This document shows positions 36,215-47,905 of a DNA stretch of 64,000 bases, piece after piece. A program made the position numbers and the translations under genes. Position 1 is the first letter of the stretch; every line of letters begins with the position of its first letter. Source of the stretch: Hybos culiciformis (Eukaryota; Arthropoda; Insecta; Diptera; Hybotidae); assembly GCA_964007475.1 (NCBI GenBank), contig OZ023273.1, positions 84,889,712 to 84,953,711 on the forward strand. The letters are read 5' to 3'. A model generated the notes under the pieces. The model saw only the letters and a program-made list of their open reading frames with translations. It searched no databases and was not told the DNA's origin.

Positions 36215-37355
36215 AATTATAATTTTATTTCAAAGATTACTTAATAACTTCCTTAAATTTACAATTCTTGCGAAATTTGTATTTATGGCCGTAAATCTTT
36301 TATATGGGTGAAAAAAACTATTTAATAAAATTCTTTGTAAAATTATTAAGTGTTAAAATGGGAGCGAGCCTCTTTGCAAATTCCATATTGCAAAAGTCTA
36401 TTTGGCCGAAAGCCACTTATCAAATTTGTATGTTTCGCAAATCTCCATTTCGCAAAAAAAACTCTTTAACAAAATTCCATTTGGCCTAATGCGACACTTC
36501 GCAAAAAGATATTTCTCAAAATACCAATTCACAACATTATATTAATTGAGACACTTCGCAAAAGTATAGTTTAACAAATTTTTTTTTACTGCACAAATAT
36601 GATGAATAGAATATTAAAGGTTTTTTTTAACTGTAAAAAAAAAAGCTTGTAGGATTTTATAGGCTCATGGATGAAATCCGAAAAGAAATATTGTACGTAT
36701 GTAACGACTGAAATAAAAAAATTTGAAATGGGTGGGCCACCAGCAGTAAAAAAAAACAAAATATTACTTAAAAGATAAAAAAATTTAAAATATTTTGAAA
36801 AGAAAAGACGATTATAGGGAAGTCAAACTATTATTTTTGATTGCCGAGAATTTAAAATTGAAATAATTTTTTTAAATAAAAATATTAATTTTCTAATATG
36901 TCCATACTGGTTATGTACGTATTGAATATTAAAAAAATATATATTAAGTTTTAATTTTTTAATATTATTTCTTATATTTACAAACTGGATTTGTATTAAC
37001 TTAAAAAAACAGATATTAAAAATTCAATAAAATTTCTTAAAATTAAAATGCATATAATTGGAATTGTTTAATTTATTAATATGCATTTATGATAATGCAA
37101 CATATTTTAGTGAATGCTAAATATACATTTCGCAACTACCCTTTTTGGCGTAATTCACATTTCGCATTTCGCGCGAAATGTGAATTACGCCAAAAAGGGT
37201 AGTTGCGAAATGTATATTTTGCCAAAAGTAGTAGTTGCGAAATGTCCTTATTCTAACTGGAAAGTTGTTAACTGTCTCATTAGGCTAAAGCGAACGTTTG
37301 TTTTTTGCCAAATGGAATTAGGCAAAATGTCTTCTTGCGAAATGTCATGCGAAAA
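36215..37355. repeat. TTCGCAAA / TTGCGAAATG keyword array with a perfect palindrome
   Basis: Words such as TTCGCAAA, TTTGGCC and TTGCGAAATG recur at irregular intervals. At about 37125-37217, 44-bp arms (ACATTTCGCAACTACCCTTT... and its exact inverse) surround a five-base loop. A second copy is at 42115-43255 in the duplicated block. Short frames across it are by-products. Element ends were not identified. Confidence 0.6.
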
Positions 37356-38874
37356 ATCATGCTTAATAGCTTTATTTAGAAATTCGTCTGAAATAAATAT
37401 TAATTCAACTGAATTGATACTTTCGAAAGGACCATCATCGTCATTGTCATCATCTTCATTGATTGCATAAATGTCATTTAAATTATTTGTAGATTTTGAA
37501 GTACAAACATATTGAGGTGGTGCAAAAATGTTTCGAGTTAAATCGTTTTCATCAAAATTTTCTAGAAAATTATTTGGCAAAATAATATGCAAAGATTTGG
37601 AAATTTCTGCGTTCCGCCGAAGTTTTTTCATTAAATTCTTTTTGCGTTTAATTTGTTGATGATTACCCCCAATTTTAACATGTTTATTATCTAAGGATTT
37701 ATGTCTAAATTCTTAAGAGACTATAAGAACTTTTTGATGTTTATTTGATAAATTATAATCAAATGTTGGTGAATTTTGTTGCAATATTCCATCTGAAGAT
37801 TTTGAATTTAACAATTTTACAGTCGATGACAAATTGGAACTACTTTGAGTTCCTCGAGATATTTTGGATTTACAACATAATAATGGATTAATAGGAGTTG
37901 ATGAAGTGCTTACGAACTGTTGGTTTGAGGACGTGGATGAAGCAGTAGTGCTTGTAGTGGCACCAACTTCATATTTACTGTGAATTAGACATAAATCAGC
38001 ACAATTATTACAATCTTTAATCGAATGAAATGAATCTGTAGCTGGTTCATTCAAACTTTTGAGAGCTAATGGTTTGGACGCTGTACATTTTGCGAATGTT
38101 ATAGAATTTCCAGCAATATTATTTGCTACTTGAGACGAATTCATTAAATTTTCTACATTATCTAAAATAAGTAAATGTAAAAAGTTAGTTCAAAATAAAC
38201 AATACACATCTTAAATATTTCTAAAATAAACTACCTGAGTTGGGAAGTGAATTCACAAATATTTGAAACTAGCATTTCATCGTTTTTATCTGAGTCAACA
38301 AGTTTAATAGCTATATTTTGTTTCATATTTTGATGTTGTGGCAGCTCAATTTCTGCTATTTTGTTATTGAAGATTTATTTTTGTTCATTGTTTCGGTTAA
38401 GCTTGAATTGTTCCGATAATGATTCTTGTATACATTTTTTAATTTTTTCGTTATATTTGCCAAATGAACGTAATATGGTCTGTATTGTAGATGTTGAATT
38501 TGGAGATTCTACTACCCGTGTTCCTTCATTCGAGTTATATACTAATTCGTCAAGAAGTACATTCTTGCAATCATTACATGTTTTTAATTTTAACAGAATT
38601 TCGATAAAATTTTTTGAAAAACATTGACTACAAGAAGATTTCTTAGAATTTGCTATTGAATTAATTGGAAAAGTTATTTTTGTACAAGAACTTGGATCAT
38701 TATGATGAAGTGGTGGTGGGGGTGGTGGGGGTAATAAATTTGAGACCGAGGATGAACCATCTGATGATACTGAATGCCGTTTTAATAATAATGATGAACT
38801 GTTATTTTGAAGATTTGTTGCTTTGAATTTGTTAATTTTATTATTGCCTGGTGTTTTTTAACGCTTTTACAATA
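37248..38874 (-). pseudogene. Degenerate unrecognised gene, copy 1 (5' truncated)
   Basis: An exon from the block border to 38235 (donor CTCAG|GTAGTT) and one from 38161 down to 37248 share one frame, interrupted by TAA at about 38375 and at 37713-37715. The protein is Ser/Asn-rich with a Pro run (SNLLPPPPPPPLHH) and paired Cys motifs (CSQC, CNDC, CNNC) that could bind zinc. It continues into KKLRRNAEISKS, an acidic tract (NEDDDNDDDG) and a tail made partly from the keyword array. I recognise no family. The same stops in both copies mean that decay preceded duplication. Confidence 0.5.
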
Positions 38875-39324
38875 ATCCCCAAACCACCAGCTTATTAACA
38901 TCACCCAATCACCGTCGTAATGTAGGCTCACTTTCAATTTTTTATAAATACCTTGTTGGAACGGATACGTGTTCACTGGAAGTAAAGGCCCTACTTCCTC
39001 CACTTCAAGTATTTTCACGCCAAACACGTACCGCTTCAACGTCACACCCATATTTCGTCAAAATTCCCAGATGCGATAGAACGAGCTTCGGAGATTCGTT
39101 TTCAATTCTCTCCCTTCAAAACTGTTCCCGACAGCTGGCGGACGCTTGATTTACGACTTTCGCCGCTTTAAGAAGAGTGTAAATGATTACCTACTAACTG
39201 TCCCACTTTTTAATCCCGTCTAAAGTTCCTGTCCCCATTACCAAATCCATACTTCTTTAAGTATAAAAGGTATCCCACCTAGTGATTTGGTAACTTTAAT
39301 AAAAAAAAAAAAAAAAAAAAAAAC
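38875..39324 (+). pseudogene. 5'-truncated LINE 3' end with poly(A) tail
   Basis: The plus strand reads as the C-terminus of a LINE reverse-transcriptase ORF: HRRNVGSLSIFYKYLVG, LPPLQVFSRQTRTASTSHPY and FVKIPRCDRTSF, the conserved tail of CR1/jockey-clade proteins. It then runs into a short 3' UTR (AAGTATAAAAGGTATCCCAC) and an uninterrupted A-tract of more than 20 bases (39301-39323). Composition is far less AT-rich than the surroundings. The 5' boundary coincides exactly with the end of the duplicated block. No target duplication is evident on the right, where another repeat starts at once. Confidence 0.75.
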
Positions 39325-39325
39325 A

Positions 39326-41562
39326 CAGACACGAGTCATGTTTATATCACGAGACCGAAGGTCGAGTGATATAATATTGACGAGTGTCTATGTGTTTGTG
39401 TGTATACACAACGAGCTGTATAACAAATTTGATTAACATGTATTGTATACTGCTTTAATGTGCATGGGAGAGGTAGTTGCAAAGAGAGAATATAGAGATA
39501 ATTTATAATAAAAAATTAAGATAAAAGAAATTGAGGGAAATATTCCACGTTAATTCTTCTTTAATTTCTCTTTCTTTTGCAGATAAAAGAGGATTTAGGA
39601 AATATTCCACGTTCATTCTTCTTTAATTTCTCTTTCTTTTGCAGATAAAAGATGATTTGGGAAATATTTCACGTTCATTTTATTTATTTTATTTCTTTCT
39701 TTTGGAGATAAAAGGAAAAAAGAGAAATATTCTGAGTGTGAGTGATATTATTTTTGTTTATAGTATTACGCAGTTCAAAATGAAGAATGTAAATGCAATA
39801 TAGAGCAATGTAAATACAATTTACATTCCTCTATAATTGCATGTGTATTGATGCATGTAATGGACCATTTACCGAGCTAAATTTGCGAATGTAAATACAA
39901 CTTACCGAAGCCATGCGCATTAAAATCTTTTAAGTCACAACTTACTTAATTAATTTCTTGACAACAACAAATATTGAGGCAATAAATTTAATAAAATTAG
40001 GACTTTTATGTACTTTAGTTTTACACTAAATAAATATTGTTATATTTCACAGTGGTTTTAATATCAAATTTCTAGCGCCGCTAAAGATTAAATTTCATAT
40101 TGTTTTTGTATTCTATGTTGATGCAATAAATTTTCGTAATTCAAGATATTTCACCAGAATTGAAAAAAAAAATTATACTTGAACATAATACAATCTTATG
40201 TATATATGTAAATGTTTTTAAAGCGCATGTCTTCGGTAAGTTGTATTTACATTCGCAAATTTAGCTCGGTAAATGGTCCATTACATGCATCAATACACAT
40301 GCAATTATAGAGGAATGTAAATTGTATTTACATTTCCCTGTGATGTAAATTGTATTTACATTGCTCTATATTGTATTTACATTCTTCATTTTGAACTGCG
40401 TAATACTATAAACAAAAATAATATCACTCACACTCACAATATTTCAATACAGACAAATACAAAAAAAAAAAAAAAATTGCAAATGTATACCTCTCACATG
40501 CATCATATCAATGTCAAACAAAGCTTAGTTTATAATGCTAAAATCTAAATTTTCCCTCTGAGCTAATCTATATTTTCCCTCTGAGCAAACAAAAAAAAAA
40601 AAAAGAACCAATAAAAAAATACGCGGCTATTTTTTTTTTTTCTAAAAAGCGGCCAGTCGATCAGTCGATGAATTTTCTTAGCATGTGTTTCAATCTACTA
40701 TTTTTAAAGGATCTTCGAACCTCTACTACATAAATTTTTAAACGAGTGTGGTCGGATTTTAGTACACAAATTTAAACCACACTTCAAAAATTGCACTTAT
40801 TTTTATTAAAAAAAAAACAAAATGAATAAAAATAGAACAATGGTAACCCTGAAAATATCTTTGTTGTCATTATAAAGTTTGCTGTGATTGTCAAATGTCA
40901 AGTAAGAATTTTTTTTTCTTTTATCAACAAACGAGGAAAATGGCAGCAACAAGGAGATTATTTATTGTAAATATAAATTATAATTATATAATTATTATTT
41001 GATTTTATTTTTAATTATAAAAAAAATAATTATAAAATTATTATTATTTTTTTTAATAATTAAAAATAAAATTAAATAAAATTTAAGAAGACCATTAGTT
41101 CCTAAAATAATAAAAAAAAAATTAGTAATTTTTCTAAAAAAAAATTATTCGATTTTTTTTTTTGCAAAAAAGAAAATGAATAATTTTTTTTTGGAAAAAT
41201 TACTAATTTTTTTTTTAATATTTTAGGAATCTTCCGGTTTGAAATCATTTCGATAAATAAATAAACTTCCTTATTAAATTTTATTTCCTTGCTTCATTTT
41301 GAACTTTTTTGTTTATTTTTTTCATTATAAATGTTTTGTTTTCAACTCCCTCTCACATGCACATTAAAGCAGTATACAATACATGTTAATCAAATTTGTT
41401 ATACAGCTCGTTTTGTATACACACAAACATATAGACACTCGTCAATATTATATCACTCGACCTTCGGTCTCGTGATATAAACATGACTCGTGTCTATGTG
41501 TTTGTGTGTATACAAAACTCGCAAGAATAACAAATTTTCTTAACATGTATTGTAATCTACTA
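39326..41562. mobile_element. Shorter derivative of the long-TIR transposon
   Basis: 39326-39916 matches the left TIR in part: hairpin, TTTAATGTGCATG, then TGTAAATACAATTTACAT words, ending GCGCATTAAAA. 39917-39990 matches the inverse of 34240-34322, the sequence just inside the right TIR. 40223-41562 is a full right TIR. About 230 bp of other AT-rich sequence joins them. It is therefore a non-autonomous, internally deleted relative without transposase. Its outermost left few dozen bases are replaced by the LINE poly(A). Confidence 0.6.
39480..39735. repeat. Tandem repeat of about 68 bp in the derivative element
   Basis: GGAAATATTCCACGTTAATTC...TTTGCAGATAAAAGA recurs about three times between 39535 and 39720 with decreasing similarity. 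It is not seen in the other TIR copies, so it expanded after this copy formed. Confidence 0.6.
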
Positions 41563-44500
41563 TTACGTTATTATGTTAATCTAACTAATGTTAATACGAA
41601 ATTATCAATTTTACAATCGTTTTCTATTTTTCTTGCTTTCAAATTTACAAGCCAACTGTTGTTCTAGTCTTGCAGTCTATGAGACCGAAAATTTTTGATA
41701 AAACTAGAATCAAATTGTCATACTTTTCATTGCGTATTCAGTATATTTACAGCCAAATGTAATGCCATATTCTGCAGCTAAAAATAACAACACTATATAA
41801 ATAGACGATGGTAATTTATAGCAAATATTAATATTTCTAATAGAAATTTAATGCATGAAAAGATTTTTGATTATACTGAGAATATTTTTTTAACTATTCT
41901 AATAAACCCTTCCTTATTTATAATTAATTATCTTCGTTTTCGTATTTCTAAAAATTTAGAAATAAACACTTTATTACGGATATGTCCACTTTATTTTACA
42001 CAAAATTATGTGAAAAATTTTTTGGTATCAAATGAATAATATAGGAATTTTTCAGTTTTTAACACCATCATAACATGATAACATCATGCCTTAAAAATAC
42101 CATAAGGATTTTAAAATTATAATTTTATTTCAAAGATTACTTAATAACTTCCTTAAATTTACAATTCTTGCGAAATTTGTATTTATGGCCGTAAATCTTT
42201 TATATGGGTGAAAAAAACTATTTAATAAAATTCTTTGTAAAATTATTAAGTGTTAAAATGGGAGCGAGCCTCTTTGCAAATTCCATATTGCAAAAGTCTA
42301 TTTGGCCGAAAGCCACTTATCAAATTTGTATGTTTCGCAAATCTCCATTTCGCAAAAAAAACTCTTTAACAAAATTCCATTTGGCCTAATGCGACACTTC
42401 GCAAAAAGATATTTCTCAAAATACCAATTCACAACATTATATTAATTGAGACACTTCGCAAAAGTATAGTTTAACAAATTTTTTTTTACTGCACAAATAT
42501 GATGAATAGAATATTAAAGGTTTTTTTTAACTGTAAAAAAAAAAGCTTGTAGGATTTTATAGGCTCATGGATGAAATCCGAAAAGAAATATTGTACGTAT
42601 GTAACGACTGAAATAAAAAAATTTGAAATGGGTGGGCCACCAGCAGTAAAAAAAAACAAAATATTACTTAAAAGATAAAAAAATTTAAAATATTTTGAAA
42701 AGAAAAGACGATTATAGGGAAGTCAAACTATTATTTTTGATTGCCGAGAATTTAAAATTGAAATAATTTTTTTAAATAAAAATATTAATTTTCTAATATG
42801 TCCATACTGGTTATGTACGTATTGAATATTAAAAAAATATATATTAAGTTTTAATTTTTTAATATTATTTCTTATATTTACAAACTGGATTTGTATTAAC
42901 TTAAAAAAACAGATATTAAAAATTCAATAAAATTTCTTAAAATTAAAATGCATATAATTGGAATTGTTTAATTTATTAATATGCATTTATGATAATGCAA
43001 CATATTTTAGTGAATGCTAAATATACATTTCGCAACTACCCTTTTTGGCGTAATTCACATTTCGCATTTCGCGCGAAATGTGAATTACGCCAAAAAGGGT
43101 AGTTGCGAAATGTATATTTTGCCAAAAGTAGTAGTTGCGAAATGTCCTTATTCTAACTGGAAAGTTGTTAACTGTCTCATTAGGCTAAAGCGAACGTTTG
43201 TTTTTTGCCAAATGGAATTAGGCAAAATGTCTTCTTGCGAAATGTCATGCGAAAAATCATGCTTAATAGCTTTATTTAGAAATTCGTCTGAAATAAATAT
43301 TAATTCAACTGAATTGATACTTTCGAAAGGACCATCATCGTCATTGTCATCATCTTCATTGATTGCATAAATGTCATTTAAATTATTTGTAGATTTTGAA
43401 GTACAAACATATTGAGGTGGTGCAAAAATGTTTCGAGTTAAATCGTTTTCATCAAAATTTTCTAGAAAATTATTTGGCAAAATAATATCCAAAGATTTGG
43501 AAATTTCTGCGTTCCGCCGAAGTTTTTTCATTAAATTCTTTTTGCGTTTAATTTGTTGATGATTACCCCCAATTTTAACATGTTTATTATCTAAGGATTT
43601 ATGTCTAAATTCTTAAGAGACTATAAGAACTTTTTGATGTTTATTTGATAAATTATAATCAAATGTTGGTGAATTTTGTTGCAATATTCCATCTGAAGAT
43701 TTTGAATTTAACAATTTTACAGTCGATGACAAATTGGAACTACTTTGAGTTCCTCGAGATATTTTGGATTTACAACATAATAATGGATTAATAGGAGTTG
43801 ATGAAGTGCTTACGAACTGTTGGTTTGAGGACGTGGATGAAGCAGTAGTGCTTGTAGTGGCACCAACTTCATATTTACTGTGAATTAGACATAAATCAGC
43901 ACAATTATTACAATCTTTAATCGAATGAAATGAATCTGTAGCTGGTTCATTCAAACTTTTGAGAGCTAATGGTTTGGACGCTGTACATTTTGCGAATGTT
44001 ATAGAATTTCCAGCAATATTATTTGCTACTTGAGACGAATTCATTAAATTTTCTACATTATCTAAAATAAGTAAATGTAAAAAGTTAGTTCAAAATAAAC
44101 AATACACATCTTAAATATTTCTAAAATAAACTACCTGAGTTGGGAAGTGAATTCACAAATATTTGAAACTAGCATTTCATCGTTTTTATCTGAGTCAACA
44201 AGTTTAATAGCTATATTTTGTTTCATATTTTGATGTTGTGGCAGCTCAATTTCTGCTATTTTGTTATTGAAGATTTATTTTTGTTCATTGTTTCGGTTAA
44301 GCTTGAATTGTTCCGATAATGATTCTTGTATACATTTTTTAATTTTTTCGTTATATTTGCCAAATGAACGTAATATGGTCTGTATTGTAGATGTTGAATT
44401 TGGAGATTCTACTACCCGTGTTCCTTCATTCGAGTTATATACTAATTCGTCAAGAAGTACATTCTTGCAATCATTACATGTTTTTAATTTTAACAGAATT

Positions 44501-44774
44501 TCGATAAAATTTTTTGAAAAACATTGACTACAAGAAGATTTCTTAGAATTTGCTATTGAATTAATTGGAAAAGTTATTTTTGTACAAGAACTTGGATCAT
44601 TATGATGAAGTGGTGGTGGGGGTGGTGGGGGTAATAAATTTGAGACCGAGGATGAACCATCTGATGATACTGAATGCCGTTTTAATAATAATGATGAACT
44701 GTTATTTTGAAGATTTGTTGCTTTGAATTTGTTAATTTTATTATTGCCTGGTGTTTTTTAACGCTTTTACAATA
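40223..44774. repeat. 4.55-kb direct duplication, copy 2
   Basis: Pair of 34323-38874. Beyond 44774 the degenerate gene continues upstream (44775-45005 and an exon near 45210-45240), which copy 1 lacks. Copy 2 is therefore likely the original location. Confidence 0.95.
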
Positions 44775-45240
44775 TTTGTTATTTATTTCGGCAGATTTCA
44801 TGTTTTTCGTTGATGCAGCATTGTTGTATTTTCTGTTAACTTGTTTAGTTACTGAATAAGGCTGATGAGTTTTGGGCGATAAAGAAGTATTAGAAGCATT
44901 ATTAACACCAGGCAATTTTTGCTATAGTAATTTATCAGTTGTTGAATTATGAGTTGTTGATGTTAGAGAGGGGACTTCATCATCATCAACATCATCTAGT
45001 CAACTAAATATTTTAGAAAAAAATTTTGAATTTTTATATTGAAAGTAAAAGAAAAGCTTAAAAATACATTTTTAAAATAAACTAAAGCCTGTTGACATTA
45101 TGACTTTATGGGACCATAACGTCCCAATTGAACCATAAAGTTCACAATATTCGGCTTTATTTTGCGGAAACGGAACTAAAAATTTTAAAAATAGGGACCC
45201 AGAATTAACTCACCTGATTCTTGAACACTATTATTACTGA
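43148..45240 (-). pseudogene. Degenerate unrecognised gene, copy 2 (with 5' exons)
   Basis: As copy 1, with additional 5' sequence: a possible first exon MISNNSVQES (about 45240-45208, donor TCAG|GTGAGT). A second exon follows after a TAG acceptor at about 45003 (DDVDDDEVPSLTSTTHNS, then a TAG stop at KLL*QKLPG). It reads on through a Ser/Asn/Lys-rich stretch, with a frame change near 44760 before rejoining the copy-1 frame. At least three stops and one frame change exclude a normal product. The first exon starts about 45 bp 3' of the ABHD17 stop on the same strand. Confidence 0.5.
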
Positions 45241-45320
45241 TCATTTCTGGTTTTTGTTACTTATTAATTTTTCAGCTTTTTGTCAGTTAACTAACTCAAC
45301 CGATGCAAATTGCTTTAATG

Positions 45321-46011
45321 CATGGGTGCACAAGTTTTTCAAGTGACGAGCCAAATTAAAATAAAACTATTTTACCGCGGGCCACAAGGAAAAAAATATT
45401 TTTTATTGCTTTTATATATACATATTAAATTTTACTTTTTTTTAATAATTTTGGAAATATTTGGAACTAATTGTGTTGTAGCCAGTACGTTATACGAGAT
45501 CGTAGCTTGCTTTTATTTATATTCATAATTGTGAAGATTTGTTCACATATATACGTTGAACCAAACAAAGATGCGTAACGTCCCGCCGTATCATATAAAT
45601 TTGGGTACTTGTCCTTATCCAAACATAGATAAAAATTTTCTTTGTCGCCGTCATTAAATTTTTGTTTTAATATTTCGCAGGATTGCAAGTATGTATATTA
45701 ATTCCAATTGTAGATGAGGACTAACTTCTTCTAGATTTATTGAAAAAGGATTTGAAAATACTTTAAAATCGAATTCATATTTTTTAAAATTCTCGAATTA
45801 TTTCTCAAAAATTTCTATTAATTTTCCAATCTTAATAGCATAAAGTCGACTATATATTTTATTTTTAATAAAACTTTGGCAATTTGGGAAATGAAAAGAT
45901 ATTGACCTTTCTTCTTTTCAAACTAATAAAAAATATGGTATGATCTGCGGGCCGCAAAATACATCATGAAGGGGCGCATGCGGCCTGCGGGCCGCACTTT
46001 GTGCGCCCATG
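45321..46011 (-). mobile_element. hAT-superfamily fragment in the last ABHD17 exon
   Basis: The ends CATGGGTGCACAAG and (inverted) CATGGGCGCACAAA, both followed inside by GGGCC-rich sequence, are hAT-like. The 8-bp flanks CTTTAATG / ATTTAATG agree at seven positions. The minus-strand frame at 45467-45688 reads YPNLYDTAGRYASLFGSTYICEQIFTIMN, the hAT C-terminal dimerisation region (SLFGSTY-CE--FS-MN pattern); the rest of the transposase is missing. Removing the insertion restores the ABHD17 C-terminal frame to its stop. Confidence 0.85.
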
Positions 46012-46307
46012 ATTTAATGTGTCTGAATATTGACCGTACATTTCAATATCATTATGTCCAGCACCCTAATAAAAAAAAAAAAACAATATTAAGTTTTTTC
46101 TTAAAAATTACTGCTCGATAAATTTTATGTACCTCAACCCATAATGGTTCCAGTTCCACAGCTCTTGGACATTTTTCATATATGCTTAAACCATGTTGGA
46201 AATCAATGACTTCATCTTCTGTTCCTTGGATAACAAGAACAGGCGATGTTACTTTGGGTACTTTATCAATACTGAAATTTTAATAAAATATTATGCACAC
46301 ACATTTA

Positions 46308-46845
46308 TAGTAGATTATTGAATATGTAAACTAAATTTGTTATTAATTAAGAGTTCTGTATACACAAAAATACATTGACACGAGTCAATACTTATATCAC
46401 GAGACCGAAGGTCGAGTGATATAAATTGACAAGTGTCAATGTATTTTTGTGTAAATACAGAACGAGTTGTATAACAAATTTTGTTTACATATCCAATATA
46501 CTGTTTTAATAAGTAGGGGAGAGGTAGTTGCAAAGAGAGAATATTTTTTCTTCTCATTTTTTCTCTTTTTTTTTTTTGTATTTGGCTGTATTGAAATATT
46601 GTGAGAGATATTATGTTTGTTTAGGTATTACGTAATATTCAAAACGAAACATCTAAATGATTTTATTATTTACGCTGATGCATCTAAATTTTTTCATTAT
46701 ATACGCTGATGCATCTAAATTTTTTCATTATTTACGCAGATGCATCTAAATGATTGCATGTGTATTGACGCATATAATACTCCATTTAGTGATCTAAATT
46801 CTATAGCACTAAATACAACATAACGATCCCCAACGCATTAAAATA
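46308..46845. mobile_element. Divergent member of the long-TIR family in an ABHD17 intron
   Basis: It starts TAGTAGATTATTGAATATG. It contains the hairpin around TATCACGAGACCGAAGGTCGAG, the GGAGAGGTAGTTGCAAAGAG and TGTATTGAAATATTGTGAG segments, and ends AACGCATTAAAATA. Where 15488-16833 has TGTAAATACA words, this copy has GATGCATCTAAAT words, in the same position and number range. The keyword has thus been replaced while the frame of the element is kept. Confidence 0.75.
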
Positions 46846-47559
46846 TATAATCATTTATTTAATTTTCTCCAGACAGTAAAATTACATACATCTGATTTTT
46901 AATTAATTATCTCGGAAATGCATCAAAAAATCAAGTTCGCTTGGTAGCAGGAAATGCAACTCTCATACCACTCATTAATGGCGAATGTAAAATAACAGCT
47001 CCTACTTCATAACGACTAGCTAAATCTACTGTTGGAACTGTTCCAATTGATTGACCATATAATATTATATTTTCGGGACTAATACCATAACGTTGTCTAA
47101 GCGATTGCCAAGCTGCATCTATGTCAGCATATAGATTTTTTTCTGTTGGTTTGCCATTACTTGATATTGATCTATAACTAGAAACGTGGGGCTCATTTTT
47201 GAGGTAATTTTTTATTATTTATTAATAAAAAATATATACCCAGATTTGGCAGTGCAATAAATAATTGCATCGAACTCGTCTGTACTTCCGACAATGATGA
47301 CTTAAAGTGACATTTCTTTTTTTTGTATTCAACTTATTACTAACATATACCGATACATATACATATACAGATTATTCACTAAAACTAACTTAAAATTTGT
47401 CATAATTTTTATTACAATTTTTTTTTTCTTTAGCGGCGTTGGAAGAAATTTGGTAGAGGGTAAAAATCCATTTTCATATAGAATTTTTCTGAGAATCGTC
47501 ATCATTTTTTCTGAGAATCGTCATCATTTTTCTCAGAAAAATTAGAATAAGAATACTTA

Positions 47560-47905
47560 TTTTTTATATTTAAGAAACCCAATATCATATGGACAATATG
47601 GCTTAGTGGCTAGAACATCGGACTGTAAGTCTGAAGGTGCCTGGTTCGATTCCCAATGAAAAGATTTTTTTTTAATTTCAAATACTATGTATATATAGGG
47701 CCCAATATTACAAGCAAAAAAATTACATATTCTACCAATAAAAAAATTATGTTCAAAAAAATTAAAATTATTATGTTCAAAAAAATTAAAAAAAAAATTT
47801 AAAAAAAAATGTATTCATTGGTGAATTGAACCTGGCACCTTCACTCTTATAGTCCGATGTTCCAGCCACTAAGCCATATAGCCCATATGATTTTGGATTT
47901 CTAAA
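47560..47905. repeat. Inverted pair of tRNA-like heads, unit 1
   Basis: The plus-strand head at 47594-47664 and the minus-strand head at 47813-47885 form arms of about 90 bp around an AT-rich loop. Both start from AATCATATGG/CCATATGATT. The arrangement could form a long hairpin RNA. Confidence 0.65.
47594..47664 (+). repeat. tRNA-Tyr(GTA)-like repeat
   Basis: TGGCTTAGTGGCTAGAACATC is the D-arm/A-box, GGACTGTAAGTCT is an anticodon arm with GTA, and GGTTCGATTCCCA is the T-arm/B-box. The acceptor strands do not pair, so this is a tRNA-derived repeat rather than a tRNA gene. Related heads are at 47813-47885 (-), 48064-48133 (+), 49422-49497 (-) and 49674-49743 (+). Confidence 0.7.

Larger units (their letters stand above)
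34323..38874. repeat. 4.55-kb direct duplication, copy 1
   Basis: Every compared line is identical to 40223-44774 at a constant offset of 5,900 bp. The only difference I noticed is one G/C substitution at 37592 (His versus Asp in the minus-strand frame). The block holds the right TIR, AT-rich sequence, the TTCGCAAA array, and a degenerate gene. Its right border (AATA|ATCCCC) coincides with the start of a LINE 3' end. Confidence 0.95.
45283..47190 (-). pseudogene. ABHD17 (FAM108) depalmitoylase-like pseudogene
   Basis: Exons 47190-46911, 46271-46133, 46065-46012 and 45320-45283 correspond to the second half of ABHD17 serine hydrolases. They contain the nucleophile motif [37 protein letters not shown], the Asp motif [12 protein letters not shown] and the catalytic His in [10 protein letters not shown]. 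Intact members remove palmitate from membrane proteins such as Ras. Here the Trp after TKRT is TGA (46931-46933), the donor after FDAFPR is AT instead of GT, a repeat fills the next intron and a hAT fragment splits the last exon. The 5' exons are absent. Function is lost unless another copy exists. Confidence 0.88.

Noticed and set aside
36304..37470. Plus-strand ORFs in the TTCGCAAA array (and their copies at 42204-43370)
   Set aside because: They translate the repeat words, are antisense to the degenerate gene at the right end, and show no domain.
38782..39051. Minus-strand ORF of 89 residues across the block border
   Set aside because: It lies antisense to the LINE C-terminus. The plus-strand reading has clear LINE motifs.
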